From: Paenibacillus sp. HB172176
GTDB taxonomy: Bacteria > Bacillota > Bacilli > Paenibacillales > Paenibacillaceae
Assembly: GCF_011947265.1 (NCBI RefSeq)
Contig: NZ_JAATHD010000006.1
Span: 124,001-188,000, forward strand
Length of the DNA: 64,000 bases
Reading direction: 5' to 3'
Below the pieces are notes generated by a model. It was not told the DNA's origin and searched no databases. It worked only from the letters and a program-made list of their open reading frames with translations. A program made the position numbers and the translations under genes. Positions 43,523 to 52,811 of the stretch are shown here, piece by piece; the stretch's first letter is position 1; the number at the start of each line of letters is the position of its first letter.

Positions 43523-43565
43523 TGTTAAAAATCTCACAGCATAGGAAGAGAAACAGAGATATGAT
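43523..43565 (+). promoter_or_regulatory. Fnr-type promoter of the hemerythrin-like gene
   Basis: TGTTA-AAAATC-TCACA (43523-43538) is one mismatch from TGTGA-N6-TCACA, and a -10 TATGAT is at 43560-43565. The site centre is 29.5 bases before the -10, the same as for two other promoters in the window, i.e. about -41.5. Confidence 0.6.
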
Positions 43566-43609
43566 TGGTTCAACACTTGGATCCATCGAATTTCTTCGGA
43601 GGTGAAGAT

Positions 43610-44176
43610 ATGAATAACATTGGCAAGTTTGAACCGATGAATGCTGCCAGGCCCAGCGCCTTTATGCTTCAGGCCATTCGACTTAAGGAGGAGCATGAGC
43701 TGCTTAAATTGAAAGTAGACGCGTTATGCGAATTAAGCATGCAAGCAAGCTCATCGGCCAATAGCAAAAACGTGATTGCTGTATTGAATCAATTGCAAAG
43801 AGGCGCAGCTGAATTAATGCTTAATCTGAAAACTCACACACAATGGGAGAACGAGGAGCTGTTTCCTATCCTTTCCCAATACTTCAAAAGGAAGATTGAA
43901 CCTACCATGATGCCGTCTATGTGGATGCTGGAGAAGGATTTCGAGCTTGCGTTGCAGTTTTTCAGCGCTTTCATGGAGGATTGCAAAGCGATCAGGCACG
44001 CCTTGTTGCTTGACCTCGAGAACGACGGGGTTATTGCCGCGGAACAGATGAAGTCAACGGCGAATGAATTAACGCAGGGTTGCTTGATTCTCACAGGACA
44101 TTTTCAATTGGAGGAAGAAGTGATCTACCCGCTTACTGACGAGATCTTGACAGATATCGATTATTTATTCTCATAG
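43610..44176 (+). CDS. Hemerythrin-like domain protein
   Basis: A 188-residue four-helix protein with hemerythrin-type ligands: EEHELLK, HTQWENEELFPIL and GHFQLEEEVIYPL. Such proteins bind di-iron and serve in oxygen, NO or iron-sulfur repair responses. The ATG at 43610 follows GGAGGTGAAG; upstream ATG at 43565 is unsupported. Its promoter has an Fnr-like site, and a second hemerythrin-like gene lies at 52.2 kb. Confidence 0.78.
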   Translation: MNNIGKFEPMNAARPSAFMLQAIRLKEEHELLKLKVDALCELSMQASSSANSKNVIAVLNQLQRGAAELMLNLKTHTQWENEELFPILSQYFKRKIEPTMMPSMWMLEKDFELALQFFSAFMEDCKAIRHALLLDLENDGVIAAEQMKSTANELTQGCLILTGHFQLEEEVIYPLTDEILTDIDYLFS

Positions 44177-44267
44177 TTTGTGAAGCGTTGCTCGAACGAG
44201 GAAAATTATCAATTTGAATGCACGTCTGTCGAAAGAGGCTGACCGTGCAGGAAGAGAAAGAGAATAG

Positions 44268-44320
44268 AACGCTGCAAGCCGCACACCCGCCCTGTTCGGC
44301 TTGTTTGCGTTTCTGTTTTT
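44268..44320 (+). terminator. Terminator after the hemerythrin-like gene
   Basis: AACGC + CAAGCCG pair with CGGCTTG + GCGTT around a loop, followed by TTCTGTTTTT, in the 245-base gap. Confidence 0.6.
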
Positions 44321-44421
44321 CTCAAGGAGATAACCAGAAAATGTATATGCAGCATTAACCGATTTCCTGTAAGATAGGGCGAGAGCATACGATGCGTATA
44401 TGAACAGTTAGGAGCCGAAGC

Positions 44422-46161
44422 ATGCGAAAATTTCTCCCTCAGAAGATGTATATGCCATTTACTTATAAAATGCTGGTTCCCTATCTATTGCTCGTCCTGT
44501 TGACGGATGTTGTAATCGGTTACACCTCCTATTCAATGCTTGTCGATTCCAGAACCGAAATGGCGAAGACGAATATTCAGACGGCTATGCAGCAGACAAA
44601 GAACAATATTGACTATCAGATGAACGAGATCACTCGAATAACGGATATCCTGTTCTCGAATATGACGTTTCAGAACGCGCTTCAGAACAGGGGAGACGAG
44701 CTGCAGAATATGCTGAAGATGCGAGATGATGTGGTTCCGCAATTGAAGGGCCCCTTGCAATTATACGGAAATCATCTGCGGATCGCGCTTTATATGGCCA
44801 ATGATACGATGTACGAGATTCCGGGAGATGATATGTCCACTCCGATCTCAAGAAGCGATTACTATGTGCTCTTGCTCGATCAGATCGTCAATCGACCGTG
44901 GTTCAAGTCCATTGTTTCGCAGGATAAGGATCAGATATGGATGCAGATTGACACCGATCGTGAGCTCGGCAATATCTCTTATTTGCGCAAGCTGGTTTCC
45001 GTGAATGCATCTATTATTGGCTATGTGCGTGTCACGGCAAGATTTGACGAGCTGTTCGGCAATTTCGACGCCTATCCGATTGAGCAAGGCATCGGTGTTC
45101 GTCTAGTCGATACGAGCTCGGGACAAGCCCTGTATGAACGAGGCGAGTTTGTGTCATCCGCGAAGAAGGATGCTTTCCTGACCGTCCGTAAGCCTATTGC
45201 CCAATCGAATTATATGATCGAAACTCTCGTGCCCAAAGCGTATTTGAACAAGGACGCCAGCAGGCTGCAGCGAGTAATCGGAGGGATATGCGCCATCAGC
45301 TTCCTCGTCATGGCGTTCATCGGCTACTTTGTCGCGCGTTTGTCTGGCAAGAAGATTAAGCGGATTGTCACCCTGGTAGGCTCCTTTCAGGAAGGCAATT
45401 TTCATAAACGGGTCGGCTTTTCGGGGAATGATGAATTCGTGCTGATCGGCAACTCATTCAATCAGATGGCGACCAGCATTCAGGATCTGATCAAGAATGT
45501 GTATGTGCAGGGCATTCAGAAGAAGCAAGCCGAGCTAGACGCGCTGCAGGCGCAGATCAACCCGCATTTCCTGTATAACACCTTATCGACAATCGGCAGC
45601 TTGGCCAATCTCGGCGAAGTGCAAAAGGTGACGGAAATGGTTCAAGGCTTGTCGAGATTTTACAGGCTTACAATTAATGGAGGCGAAATCTATATTCCGC
45701 TGGAGAAAGAGCTGGAGCAAGTACAGACCTATCTCGATATTCAAAAGGTGAAATATGCGGACAGCTTCCGCGTCTATGTGGATATTGAACCCGACATTCG
45801 GCAAATATCGGTGATCAAGCTCATTCTTCAGCCGTTTGTTGAAAATATATTCAAGCATGCCTGGTTCGGGGATACGATAGCCATTCGAATTACGGGCAGG
45901 CGGCTTGGCGACTGCATCGAGCTGAAGGTAATCGACAACGGCATTGGCATGAGGAAAGAGGCGCTGGAAAGAATGCGCACGCAATCGAGTCAATCGGACA
46001 GCTACGGACTAAGGAACGTGGAGGAACGAATCAGCCTTCGGTACGGCTCGGACTTTGGCATTCGAATCGGAAGTTATTTTGGAGCGGGCACTACGGTTGA
46101 AATCATTCTTCCAATCGAGCATAAAGGCGTAGACGAGGAAGAGCGGGCTGACATCAGGTGA
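44422..46161 (+). CDS. YesM-type sensor histidine kinase
   Basis: A 579-residue membrane kinase: membrane segment at about residues 15-38, extracytoplasmic Cache-like sensor to about 285, second membrane segment (VIGGICAISFLVMAFIGYFV), HAMP, the His_kinase motif QAQINPHFLYNTLS carrying the phosphoacceptor His, and an HATPase domain (PFVENIFKHAW, VIDNGIGM, YGLRNVEERI). Paired with the response regulator 18 bases downstream; both precede a Lpl-type ABC transporter, the usual arrangement for oligosaccharide sensing. Confidence 0.9.
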   Translation: MRKFLPQKMYMPFTYKMLVPYLLLVLLTDVVIGYTSYSMLVDSRTEMAKTNIQTAMQQTKNNIDYQMNEITRITDILFSNMTFQNALQNRGDELQNMLKMRDDVVPQLKGPLQLYGNHLRIALYMANDTMYEIPGDDMSTPISRSDYYVLLLDQIVNRPWFKSIVSQDKDQIWMQIDTDRELGNISYLRKLVSVNASIIGYVRVTARFDELFGNFDAYPIEQGIGVRLVDTSSGQALYERGEFVSSAKKDAFLTVRKPIAQSNYMIETLVPKAYLNKDASRLQRVIGGICAISFLVMAFIGYFVARLSGKKIKRIVTLVGSFQEGNFHKRVGFSGNDEFVLIGNSFNQMATSIQDLIKNVYVQGIQKKQAELDALQAQINPHFLYNTLSTIGSLANLGEVQKVTEMVQGLSRFYRLTINGGEIYIPLEKELEQVQTYLDIQKVKYADSFRVYVDIEPDIRQISVIKLILQPFVENIFKHAWFGDTIAIRITGRRLGDCIELKVIDNGIGMRKEALERMRTQSSQSDSYGLRNVEERISLRYGSDFGIRIGSYFGAGTTVEIILPIEHKGVDEEERADIR

Positions 46162-46179
46162 TAAGGAGACAGAGATATT

Positions 46180-47757
46180 ATGGCGATTCATGTGCTGCTG
46201 GTAGATGATGAAGCGTTTGATCTGGAATGGCTCAGGCGAAGAGTGGAGGGCGATAAGCAGCTGAGGCTGGACAACGTTCAGACTGCGAAGTCAGGGTTCG
46301 CTGCGCTCAAGCTAATGGAGGAGCAGTCGATCGACATCATGATTACCGATATACGCATGCCTATTATGTCGGGGATGGAGCTTGCCCGGAAAGCAAGGGA
46401 AATCTCGCCGCATATTCAAATCATGTTTATTAGCGGTCATCAGGATTTTGCCTATGCGAAGGAAGCGATTCAGTTGCACGCCTTCGATTATTTGCTCAAG
46501 CCTGTTGAGGACGGCGAGCTTCACGAGAGGCTGGCGGAAATTTGCGATCGCATTGAGAATGAAAGGAAGCGCGAGGTTTCCTATTCGGAAACGCTGTCGC
46601 TTGTCAATCAGGAGCTGCTGCTGCGATGGTTCAATGAGCCGGGTCCGGGACATGCCGAGGAGCATGTTGAACGATTGCTGGGGCCCATGCTGCAAGGCGG
46701 CGCTGCCGCAGCGATAATTGAAATTGACGATATGCCGAGAAAGCTGCAAGCGATGAGCGATGAAGAGAGGAATGCCTTCTCCGCCCAGACAGCTGCGTTT
46801 ATTCGAGCCTTCGCGGCGGAGGAGCTGAACGGCACCGTTATTCCTGCGTACGATAATCATTTTATCGCGCTGACCTCGCTGCAGGAGGATGAGAGCAAGA
46901 GCTTGTTCGAGGAGCTGATCACGGCTTTCCGCGAGTCGTTCCGCTCCTATACGATTACGATTGGCATGGGAATGCGCGCGGCTGAGCTGGCTCAGCTGCA
47001 TGCCTCTTATCGTCAAGCGAAGGCGGCGCTTAGCATCAAATGGATGGTGGGCAATAATCGATTGATTCAAGATGAGAATGCCCGGTCTCCCAAGGGAAAT
47101 GCGTTTGCCAATATGGAGGAAACGGTCAATCGCATGCTTCAGGCGATGCTGGAGTATGATCTTGTTACGGTGGATGATTGCTTGACACAGCTGTTTAATG
47201 AAGTTTATCCGCTGCAGCAGAAGAATGATGTGTATGAGCTGATTATTCGGATCAATTCCAAGCTGCATGCCGATTTGCAGCAAATGAATGAGCATATGTA
47301 CGAAATATTGGAATGGGAGTCGCATCAGCCTCAAGTACTGTTTCAGTTCGAAACCATGCATGATATTGTATCCTGGCTCAGACGAAGATTTTTCGAGCTG
47401 TCGGAGCTGCTGTTCGTGAAGCGGCAGAAACAGAAGCGCGGTCTAATTCTTGAAATAACGAAGTATGTGAAAGAACGATTAGATCAGAAGATTACGTTGA
47501 ATGAGGTGGCTGCTCATTTTGATTTTACTCCTAACTATTTGGGTCAATTGTTCAAGGCGGAGACCGACAGCTTATTCAGCGACTTTGTGAAAGAATTGAG
47601 AATGGAGAGGGTGTGCGAGCTGTTGGGGGACCCCACAAAGAAGATTTATGAAATCGCCGAGCTGGCAGGCTACAAGAATATGATTCATTTCAACAGGCAA
47701 TTCAAGCAGCTTATGGGCATGTCCCCCGGCGAATATCGAAAAAAGCATAAGATGTAG
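46180..47757 (+). CDS. YesN-type response regulator with AraC domain
   Basis: A 525-residue regulator: receiver domain with acidic pocket VDDE and phosphoacceptor Asp57 in MITDIRMPIMSG, a long middle region, and a C-terminal AraC helix-turn-helix pair (LNEVAAHFDFTPNYLGQLFK; KKIYEIAELAGYKNMIHFNRQFKQ). Ends MSPGEYRKKH as is typical. Likely activates the downstream ABC transporter operon. AAGGAGA precedes the ATG. Confidence 0.92.
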   Translation: MAIHVLLVDDEAFDLEWLRRRVEGDKQLRLDNVQTAKSGFAALKLMEEQSIDIMITDIRMPIMSGMELARKAREISPHIQIMFISGHQDFAYAKEAIQLHAFDYLLKPVEDGELHERLAEICDRIENERKREVSYSETLSLVNQELLLRWFNEPGPGHAEEHVERLLGPMLQGGAAAAIIEIDDMPRKLQAMSDEERNAFSAQTAAFIRAFAAEELNGTVIPAYDNHFIALTSLQEDESKSLFEELITAFRESFRSYTITIGMGMRAAELAQLHASYRQAKAALSIKWMVGNNRLIQDENARSPKGNAFANMEETVNRMLQAMLEYDLVTVDDCLTQLFNEVYPLQQKNDVYELIIRINSKLHADLQQMNEHMYEILEWESHQPQVLFQFETMHDIVSWLRRRFFELSELLFVKRQKQKRGLILEITKYVKERLDQKITLNEVAAHFDFTPNYLGQLFKAETDSLFSDFVKELRMERVCELLGDPTKKIYEIAELAGYKNMIHFNRQFKQLMGMSPGEYRKKHKM

Positions 47758-47797
47758 GTGCGTATCCTCAAAAAAAGCGAATGAAGCGTCAGGTCCG

Positions 47798-47825
47798 GTC
47801 CATGCGAATAGGCATGGGCTTTTTT
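47798..47825 (+). terminator. Terminator of the two-component operon
   Basis: GTCCATGC, loop GAATAG, GCATGGGC, then six T. A TATAAT hexamer at 47926-47931 may belong to the promoter of the ABC operon. Confidence 0.8.
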
Positions 47826-47969
47826 CGCATGAGGTCAGACATCTGTTGGAAAAATACTTTGACTATCGTTGGAACAGTATAGGTTTTAGTTGTTTCGGGC
47901 AATTTTGCGGGCGATCCTCCTCTTCTATAATTAGAGAAAAGAGACAAACAAGAGAGGGAGGGAACTTCG

Positions 47970-48890
47970 ATGAGAGTAAACGGCTTCTGGAAGGATCTTG
48001 TGAAGTACAGAACCATTCTGCTCATGCTGCTGCCAGCCGTTGCTTTTTATGTTTTGTTTGCTTATATCCCCATGGTTGGCGTTATTATCGCGTTTAAGCA
48101 TTATGACTACGCAGGCGGGATATTCGGCAGCGCATGGAACGGCTTTGATAATTTTCGATTTTTTTTCGAATCGGGAGATGCGTGGCGAGTAACGCGGAAT
48201 ACAGCCTTGTATAATATCGCATTCATTGTCGTGAACAATGGGCTTCAGATCTTCGCGGCTATTCTATTGTTCGAGGTTGGAGGCAAGTGGTTTAAGAAAA
48301 TTACGCAATCCGTCTTGTTTCTGCCGTATTTCATTTCTTGGGTGGTTGTCGGCGCAATCGCTTACAATTTGTTGAACTATGATATTGGTACGGTTAACGC
48401 GCTCCTAAGAGGTCTGGGGATGCAAGCGATCGACATCTACAATACGCCGTCCTACTGGCCCGTATTGCTGACGATTGTATCTGCGTGGAAGACGATAGGT
48501 TATGGAACGGTGCTGTATCTGGCGGCAATTGCGGGCATCGACACAGAAATGTATGAAGCTGCGGAGATTGATGGAGCCAATGTGTTCCAGCGCATCAGGA
48601 AGGTCACCGTTCCAAATCTGTATCCAACGCTCATTATATTGGTGCTGCTTGCCGTGGGCAATATATTCAGAGGCGACTTCGGGATGTTCTACAATATGGT
48701 GGGCAATAACGGCGTGTTATTCTCATCCACGGATGTGATTGACACCTTTGTCTTCCGATCGCTTATCACATCGAATGATATCGGGATGTCGGCGGCGGCG
48801 GGCGTCTTCCAATCGGTGCTCGGCTTCGCGACGATTATGCTGGTCAATTATTCGGTTCGCAGGTACGATCCTGATCGCGCTTTATTCTAA
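47970..48890 (+). CDS. ABC transporter permease, LplB/PTS-independent sugar type
   Basis: A 306-residue permease with six membrane segments and the EAA loop EAAEIDGANVFQRIRKVTVP (about residues 195-214). Carbohydrate uptake family 1 permease, LplB-like. GAGGGAGGG precedes the ATG. Works with the next permease and the lipoprotein; no ATPase is encoded, so a shared MsmX-type ATPase elsewhere is likely. Confidence 0.92.
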   Translation: MRVNGFWKDLVKYRTILLMLLPAVAFYVLFAYIPMVGVIIAFKHYDYAGGIFGSAWNGFDNFRFFFESGDAWRVTRNTALYNIAFIVVNNGLQIFAAILLFEVGGKWFKKITQSVLFLPYFISWVVVGAIAYNLLNYDIGTVNALLRGLGMQAIDIYNTPSYWPVLLTIVSAWKTIGYGTVLYLAAIAGIDTEMYEAAEIDGANVFQRIRKVTVPNLYPTLIILVLLAVGNIFRGDFGMFYNMVGNNGVLFSSTDVIDTFVFRSLITSNDIGMSAAAGVFQSVLGFATIMLVNYSVRRYDPDRALF

Positions 48891-48905
48891 CAAGGAGGTG
48901 ATCCC

Positions 48906-49841
48906 ATGAGCGCATCGCAGTGGAAAGTTGATCAACAGTCTGGAAGCTCTGCCCGCAGAATAAAGCATACGGATCGCAAAATACTGGCATTTATCGGGTA
49001 CGTGTCGCTATCGTTATTTGCCCTGCTATGCCTGGTGCCGTTTGTTCTTGTGATCTCCTCGTCATTAACAGAGGAGAGCAAGATTGTCGTTGACGGCTAT
49101 CAGTTTCTGCCGCTCGACTTCTCGACGGAGGCTTATCGCATTCTTTTCAAATTTCCCGATCAAATGATTCACGCCTATCTCGTTACCATTATGGTGACCG
49201 TGGTCGGCACCTTTCTCGGATTATTCCTGACCTCGATGACGGCCTACGGCTTGTCGAGGAAGGATTTCAAGTGGCGCAATCAATTCGCCTTTTTCTTCTT
49301 CTTCACAACCTTGTTTAACGGCGGACTTGTTCCCTGGTACCTGCTGCTGGTCAATTATTTGCACCTGAAGGATACTGCGCTGGCATTAATCTTGCCGCTC
49401 ATGCTGAATGTGTTCTATATCATTGTGATGAAATCCTTCATGAGCAGCATCCCGGAGGCGATTGTCGAGTCGGCGAAAATAGACGGAGCCGGCGATTTCC
49501 TCATCTATCTGCGGCTTATTCTGCCGCTTGCGAAGCCGGCGCTCGCTACGATCGGCCTGTTCCTGGCGCTGGCCTATTGGAATGATTGGTACAATGCCTT
49601 GCTCTTCGTGTCGGATGAGAAGCTGATGCCTCTCCAATACTATCTCTACAAGATGCTCGGCAATATGGACGGCATGAGGAAGGCGATGATGAGCGCGGGA
49701 GCCGTGAATACGACCTCGCTGCCGTCAGAAGGCTTGAAGATGGCGATGACGATCGTGGCAACCGGTCCGATTCTGCTTGTGTATCCGTTCATACAACGCT
49801 ATTTCGTGCAAGGCTTAACGATTGGCGCGGTCAAAGGATAG
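48906..49841 (+). CDS. ABC transporter permease, LplC/YtcP type
   Basis: A 311-residue permease with six membrane segments and the EAA-like loop PEAIVESAKIDGAGDFLIYL. C terminus TTSLPSEGLKMAMTIVATGP and FVQGLTIGAVKG is characteristic of LplC/YtcP. CAAGGAGGTGATC precedes the ATG. Second subunit of the importer. Confidence 0.92.
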   Translation: MSASQWKVDQQSGSSARRIKHTDRKILAFIGYVSLSLFALLCLVPFVLVISSSLTEESKIVVDGYQFLPLDFSTEAYRILFKFPDQMIHAYLVTIMVTVVGTFLGLFLTSMTAYGLSRKDFKWRNQFAFFFFFTTLFNGGLVPWYLLLVNYLHLKDTALALILPLMLNVFYIIVMKSFMSSIPEAIVESAKIDGAGDFLIYLRLILPLAKPALATIGLFLALAYWNDWYNALLFVSDEKLMPLQYYLYKMLGNMDGMRKAMMSAGAVNTTSLPSEGLKMAMTIVATGPILLVYPFIQRYFVQGLTIGAVKG

Positions 49842-49903
49842 GATGAGCCCAGGGAAATGAACCTGGTTTATCAATATAATGATCATTAGGGGGAAACGAG
49901 AAT

Positions 49904-51478
49904 ATGTGGAATACGAAAAGATCCGTTTTGCTGGCAATCGTTCTTATCTTTGCCATGGTACTAAGCGCTTGCGGGAGCAACAACAATAACACATCGTCCG
50001 AGGGCACGACTACTCCGACAGCAACATCGGGATCAGAGGCATCGGCCGCTCCCCAATCTGTGGACGGCGTAGATATTTCGGATGAGGTTCATCTGAAAAT
50101 GATCTTCGTAGGACCGAAGCCGGTGGACTATGACATAGTGTTCACGGAGCTCAATAAGAAGCTGAAGGAGAAAATCAACGCGACGATCGAAGGCGAGTTT
50201 CTGGATTGGTCCGACTGGGCGCAGAAATATCCGTTAAAGCTGGCAGCCGACGAGAAATTCGATCTGATTTACTCGGCCAATTGGGCAGGCTACAGCGATC
50301 AGGCTTTGAAGGGCGGCTTCCTGGAGCTGACCGATGACATGATCGCCAAGTATATGCCGCTTACGGAGAAAGCGATGAGCGACGTGAGCTGGGATCAAGC
50401 GAAAGTAAACGGCAAGCTGTACATGATTCCGCAAAACAGTGGAGAATCGGTTGAGAAGGTCATTTTGTATCGGGAGGATCTGCGCAAGAAATACAATTTG
50501 CCGGCGATCGACAGCCCGGAAGCGTTTTCCAATTATTTGATTGCCGTTTCCCGGAATGAGAAGGGAATTATTCCGTTCACCCCGGAATCGGGCGATTGGA
50601 AGTTTCATAACCTGGACCGCATCTTGCTGAAGCAACAGAATGAGTGGAATATGTTCGATCTGGATATGCCGTTTGCTTTCAAATTATCCGATCCTAAGGG
50701 TCAGGTATTCAATGTGTACGAAACGCAGGAATTCAAGGATTTGCTCGTCTATTACAAGAATCTGGCGGATAACAATGCCTGGTCGAAAAACGTTCTGAAC
50801 AGTAAAAACGATCATCAGCAGGATTTCAGACAAGGAAAAACAGCGGCCATTACGCATAATACGGGCACAACGGGCTCGCTCATGGAGCAAATGCGCCGTG
50901 AAAATTCGGAATATGAGGTCGCTATAGCGGACATCAATCCGGACAAGGCCAAATCGGTCGCGATTTCCACGCAGAACGGAACCTCCATTCATGCTACCTC
51001 CGAGCATCCCGAGCGCGCGATGATGATGATCGATCTGATGCAGAACGACAAAGAAATTCACGATCTGATCATGTACGGCATTGCAGGCGTGCATTATGAG
51101 CCGGTTGGCGATGACAAATATAAAACAACGGACAAAAACGCGAATTTCACGGGCTTCTCTAACTGGGATTTCAATTCTCCGCTGAATCGCGGCAATGAGT
51201 CCTTCCCGCAAGAAGTGACGGATATGGTCAATAGCTGGGAGAGCCAAGTGTACCATTATCCGCTGGAAACCTTCGTGTTCGATAACAGCAAGGTGAAGAC
51301 GGAAATCGCGAGCGTAGGCAATGTGATGCTTCGCTACGGCATTCCGCTCGAATACGGCGTCATCAAGGATATCGACAAAGGCCTGGAGGATTTGAACAAG
51401 CAATTGAAAGCAGCGGGACTAGAGAAAATTCAAGGGGAGCTGCAAGCGCAGATCGACGCGTTTCTTGCGAAGCAATAA
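49904..51478 (+). CDS. Sugar ABC transporter substrate-binding lipoprotein (LipO-like)
   Basis: A 524-residue lipoprotein: signal peptide with lipobox VLSAC (Cys about residue 23), a Ser/Thr/Ala linker, then a solute-binding domain. The C-terminal part resembles the DUF3502 region of LipO-type binding proteins (LNKQLKAAGLEKIQGELQAQ). Last gene of the importer operon, followed by a terminator. Substrate probably an oligosaccharide, given the family and the YesM/YesN pair. Confidence 0.9.
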   Translation: MWNTKRSVLLAIVLIFAMVLSACGSNNNNTSSEGTTTPTATSGSEASAAPQSVDGVDISDEVHLKMIFVGPKPVDYDIVFTELNKKLKEKINATIEGEFLDWSDWAQKYPLKLAADEKFDLIYSANWAGYSDQALKGGFLELTDDMIAKYMPLTEKAMSDVSWDQAKVNGKLYMIPQNSGESVEKVILYREDLRKKYNLPAIDSPEAFSNYLIAVSRNEKGIIPFTPESGDWKFHNLDRILLKQQNEWNMFDLDMPFAFKLSDPKGQVFNVYETQEFKDLLVYYKNLADNNAWSKNVLNSKNDHQQDFRQGKTAAITHNTGTTGSLMEQMRRENSEYEVAIADINPDKAKSVAISTQNGTSIHATSEHPERAMMMIDLMQNDKEIHDLIMYGIAGVHYEPVGDDKYKTTDKNANFTGFSNWDFNSPLNRGNESFPQEVTDMVNSWESQVYHYPLETFVFDNSKVKTEIASVGNVMLRYGIPLEYGVIKDIDKGLEDLNKQLKAAGLEKIQGELQAQIDAFLAKQ

Positions 51479-51492
51479 TAGAAGGGAAAGAG

Positions 51493-51532
51493 AAACCGGG
51501 CATGGCCGATGGGAGGCTGTGCCCGGTTTTTC
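51493..51532 (+). terminator. Terminator of the ABC importer operon
   Basis: AAACCGGGCA pairs with TGCCCGGTTT, followed by T run. Confidence 0.88.
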
Positions 51533-51547
51533 CATGTCAGTGTCCAC

Positions 51548-51612
51548 TGTGAGAAAGATCACATGCAGCTGTGAGCAACTTCACAGACCGCGCAGGGAGG
51601 AGGATATACAAT
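51548..51612 (+). promoter_or_regulatory. DoxX promoter with tandem Fnr boxes
   Basis: Two perfect TGTGA-N6-TCACA sites: 51548-51563 and 51570-51585, 22 bases apart. A -10 TACAAT is at 51607-51612, putting the start near 51619 and the sites at about -63.5 and -41.5. No -35 hexamer is seen, as in class II Fnr-activated promoters. Confidence 0.8.
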
Positions 51613-51644
51613 AAGACCATAGATTAAACAAGGAGATGGTTCAA

Positions 51645-52184
51645 ATGGTAACTTGGATTAGAGAAAACAGAATCGCAGCAGGGCTGCTGCTGGTGCTTCG
51701 CTTCTACCTCGGTTGGAAATGGCTTGATGCAGGATGGCATAAATTAACGGGCGGTTTTGACGCGGCGGGCTTCCTGAAAGGCGCGATCGAAAAGCCGGTT
51801 GCGGATCACGCGACAGGCGACCTGATCTATCCGACCTTCACCGCATTTCTGAAGCACTTTGCCTTGCCGAACGTGAAGCTGTTTAATATTCTTATCCCGC
51901 TAGGCGAATTTTTGATTGGCGTTGGCTTGATACTCGGCTGCTTGACTGCCGCCGCCGCATTTTTCGGATTGTTGATGAACTTCATGTTCCTGTTCGCGGG
52001 CACAATCAGCACGAACCCATGGATGATTCTGCTAGGTCTGTTCATCGTTGTTGCTGGCGCCAATGCCGGTAAGTTCGGAGCCGATTTCTACGTCTTGCCT
52101 TTCTTGAAGAACACATTGGCAAAGCTGGGCCGCAGAGGGGAATTCGGCAAGAAGATAGGGAATGGCAAGCATAGAACAACCTAG
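51645..52184 (+). CDS. DoxX family membrane protein
   Basis: A 179-residue protein with four membrane segments and the DoxX start VLRFYLGWKWLDAGWHKLTGG. DoxX/MauD-type proteins are linked to terminal oxidases or sulfur redox chemistry. The ATG at 51645 is 9 bases after AAGGAG; the ATG at 51636 overlaps that site. First gene behind the tandem Fnr boxes, 24 bases before the hemerythrin-like gene. Confidence 0.85.
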   Translation: MVTWIRENRIAAGLLLVLRFYLGWKWLDAGWHKLTGGFDAAGFLKGAIEKPVADHATGDLIYPTFTAFLKHFALPNVKLFNILIPLGEFLIGVGLILGCLTAAAAFFGLLMNFMFLFAGTISTNPWMILLGLFIVVAGANAGKFGADFYVLPFLKNTLAKLGRRGEFGKKIGNGKHRTT

Positions 52185-52208
52185 CGAGGCCGAAGGAGTG
52201 AACGTCTA

Positions 52209-52757
52209 ATGACCGCAATCAATCAACCTGGGAAGGAATGGAACAAACCACAGCCGCCAATTCTTCAGGTGCTCGAAGTACAACGTCTGCAGCTGACTGA
52301 GGAGCTCAAAGAGCTCCTCAGTCAGGCAGGGTCGCTGCGAGGGGAGCTCAAATCGGCAAGCATGTCTGAATTAAAGCAGCTGTCCTGTCAGGTGAGAAGT
52401 TTTGAACAACGCATCGAAGAGCATTATCAAACAGAAGAAGCGAGAGTTATTCCTGCTCTTCTGGATTATGAACGGGATGATGCGTTATTCGCGCCTTCCG
52501 TTCATTTTAGTCATCTGGTCATGGAAAGCCGTTGTCGGGAGGCAAGGAAGGAATTGACTTCTTTTATTGAAGAGGTCGATAGCTTCCGAGGGAATCCGCA
52601 GGCCGTTGATTTGATCAAATCTCTTGATCACCTCTTGAGCGGGCTAATGATTATGTCGTTTTGTTTGATGATGGAACAAAAGTATATTTTACCCTCAGCG
52701 GAGCAAATGCTGGAGGACGACACAGCTGGCAAGGCCAACAATCAGGGTATTCCCTGA
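52209..52757 (+). CDS. Hemerythrin-like protein
   Basis: A 182-residue helical protein with a hemerythrin-like ligand segment HYQTEEARVIPALL (about residues 77-90) and EQKYILPSAEQML near the end; ligand set looks incomplete compared with the gene at 43.6 kb. CGAAGGAGTG precedes the ATG. Probably co-transcribed with doxX. Contains a perfect 15-bp inverted repeat in its coding sequence (52293-52325). Confidence 0.68.
   Translation: MTAINQPGKEWNKPQPPILQVLEVQRLQLTEELKELLSQAGSLRGELKSASMSELKQLSCQVRSFEQRIEEHYQTEEARVIPALLDYERDDALFAPSVHFSHLVMESRCREARKELTSFIEEVDSFRGNPQAVDLIKSLDHLLSGLMIMSFCLMMEQKYILPSAEQMLEDDTAGKANNQGIP
52293..52325. repeat. Perfect 15-bp inverted repeat inside a coding region
   Basis: CTGACTGAGGAGCTC, loop AAA, GAGCTCCTCAGTCAG. 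It encodes LTEELKELLSQ, so the mRNA would carry a very stable hairpin about 85 bases after the start codon. Confidence 0.9.
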
Positions 52758-52811
52758 CATACAAATGCAAAAAAGTCGATTACAATAGAATGAGATAAGG
52801 AGTGAGGCGTT

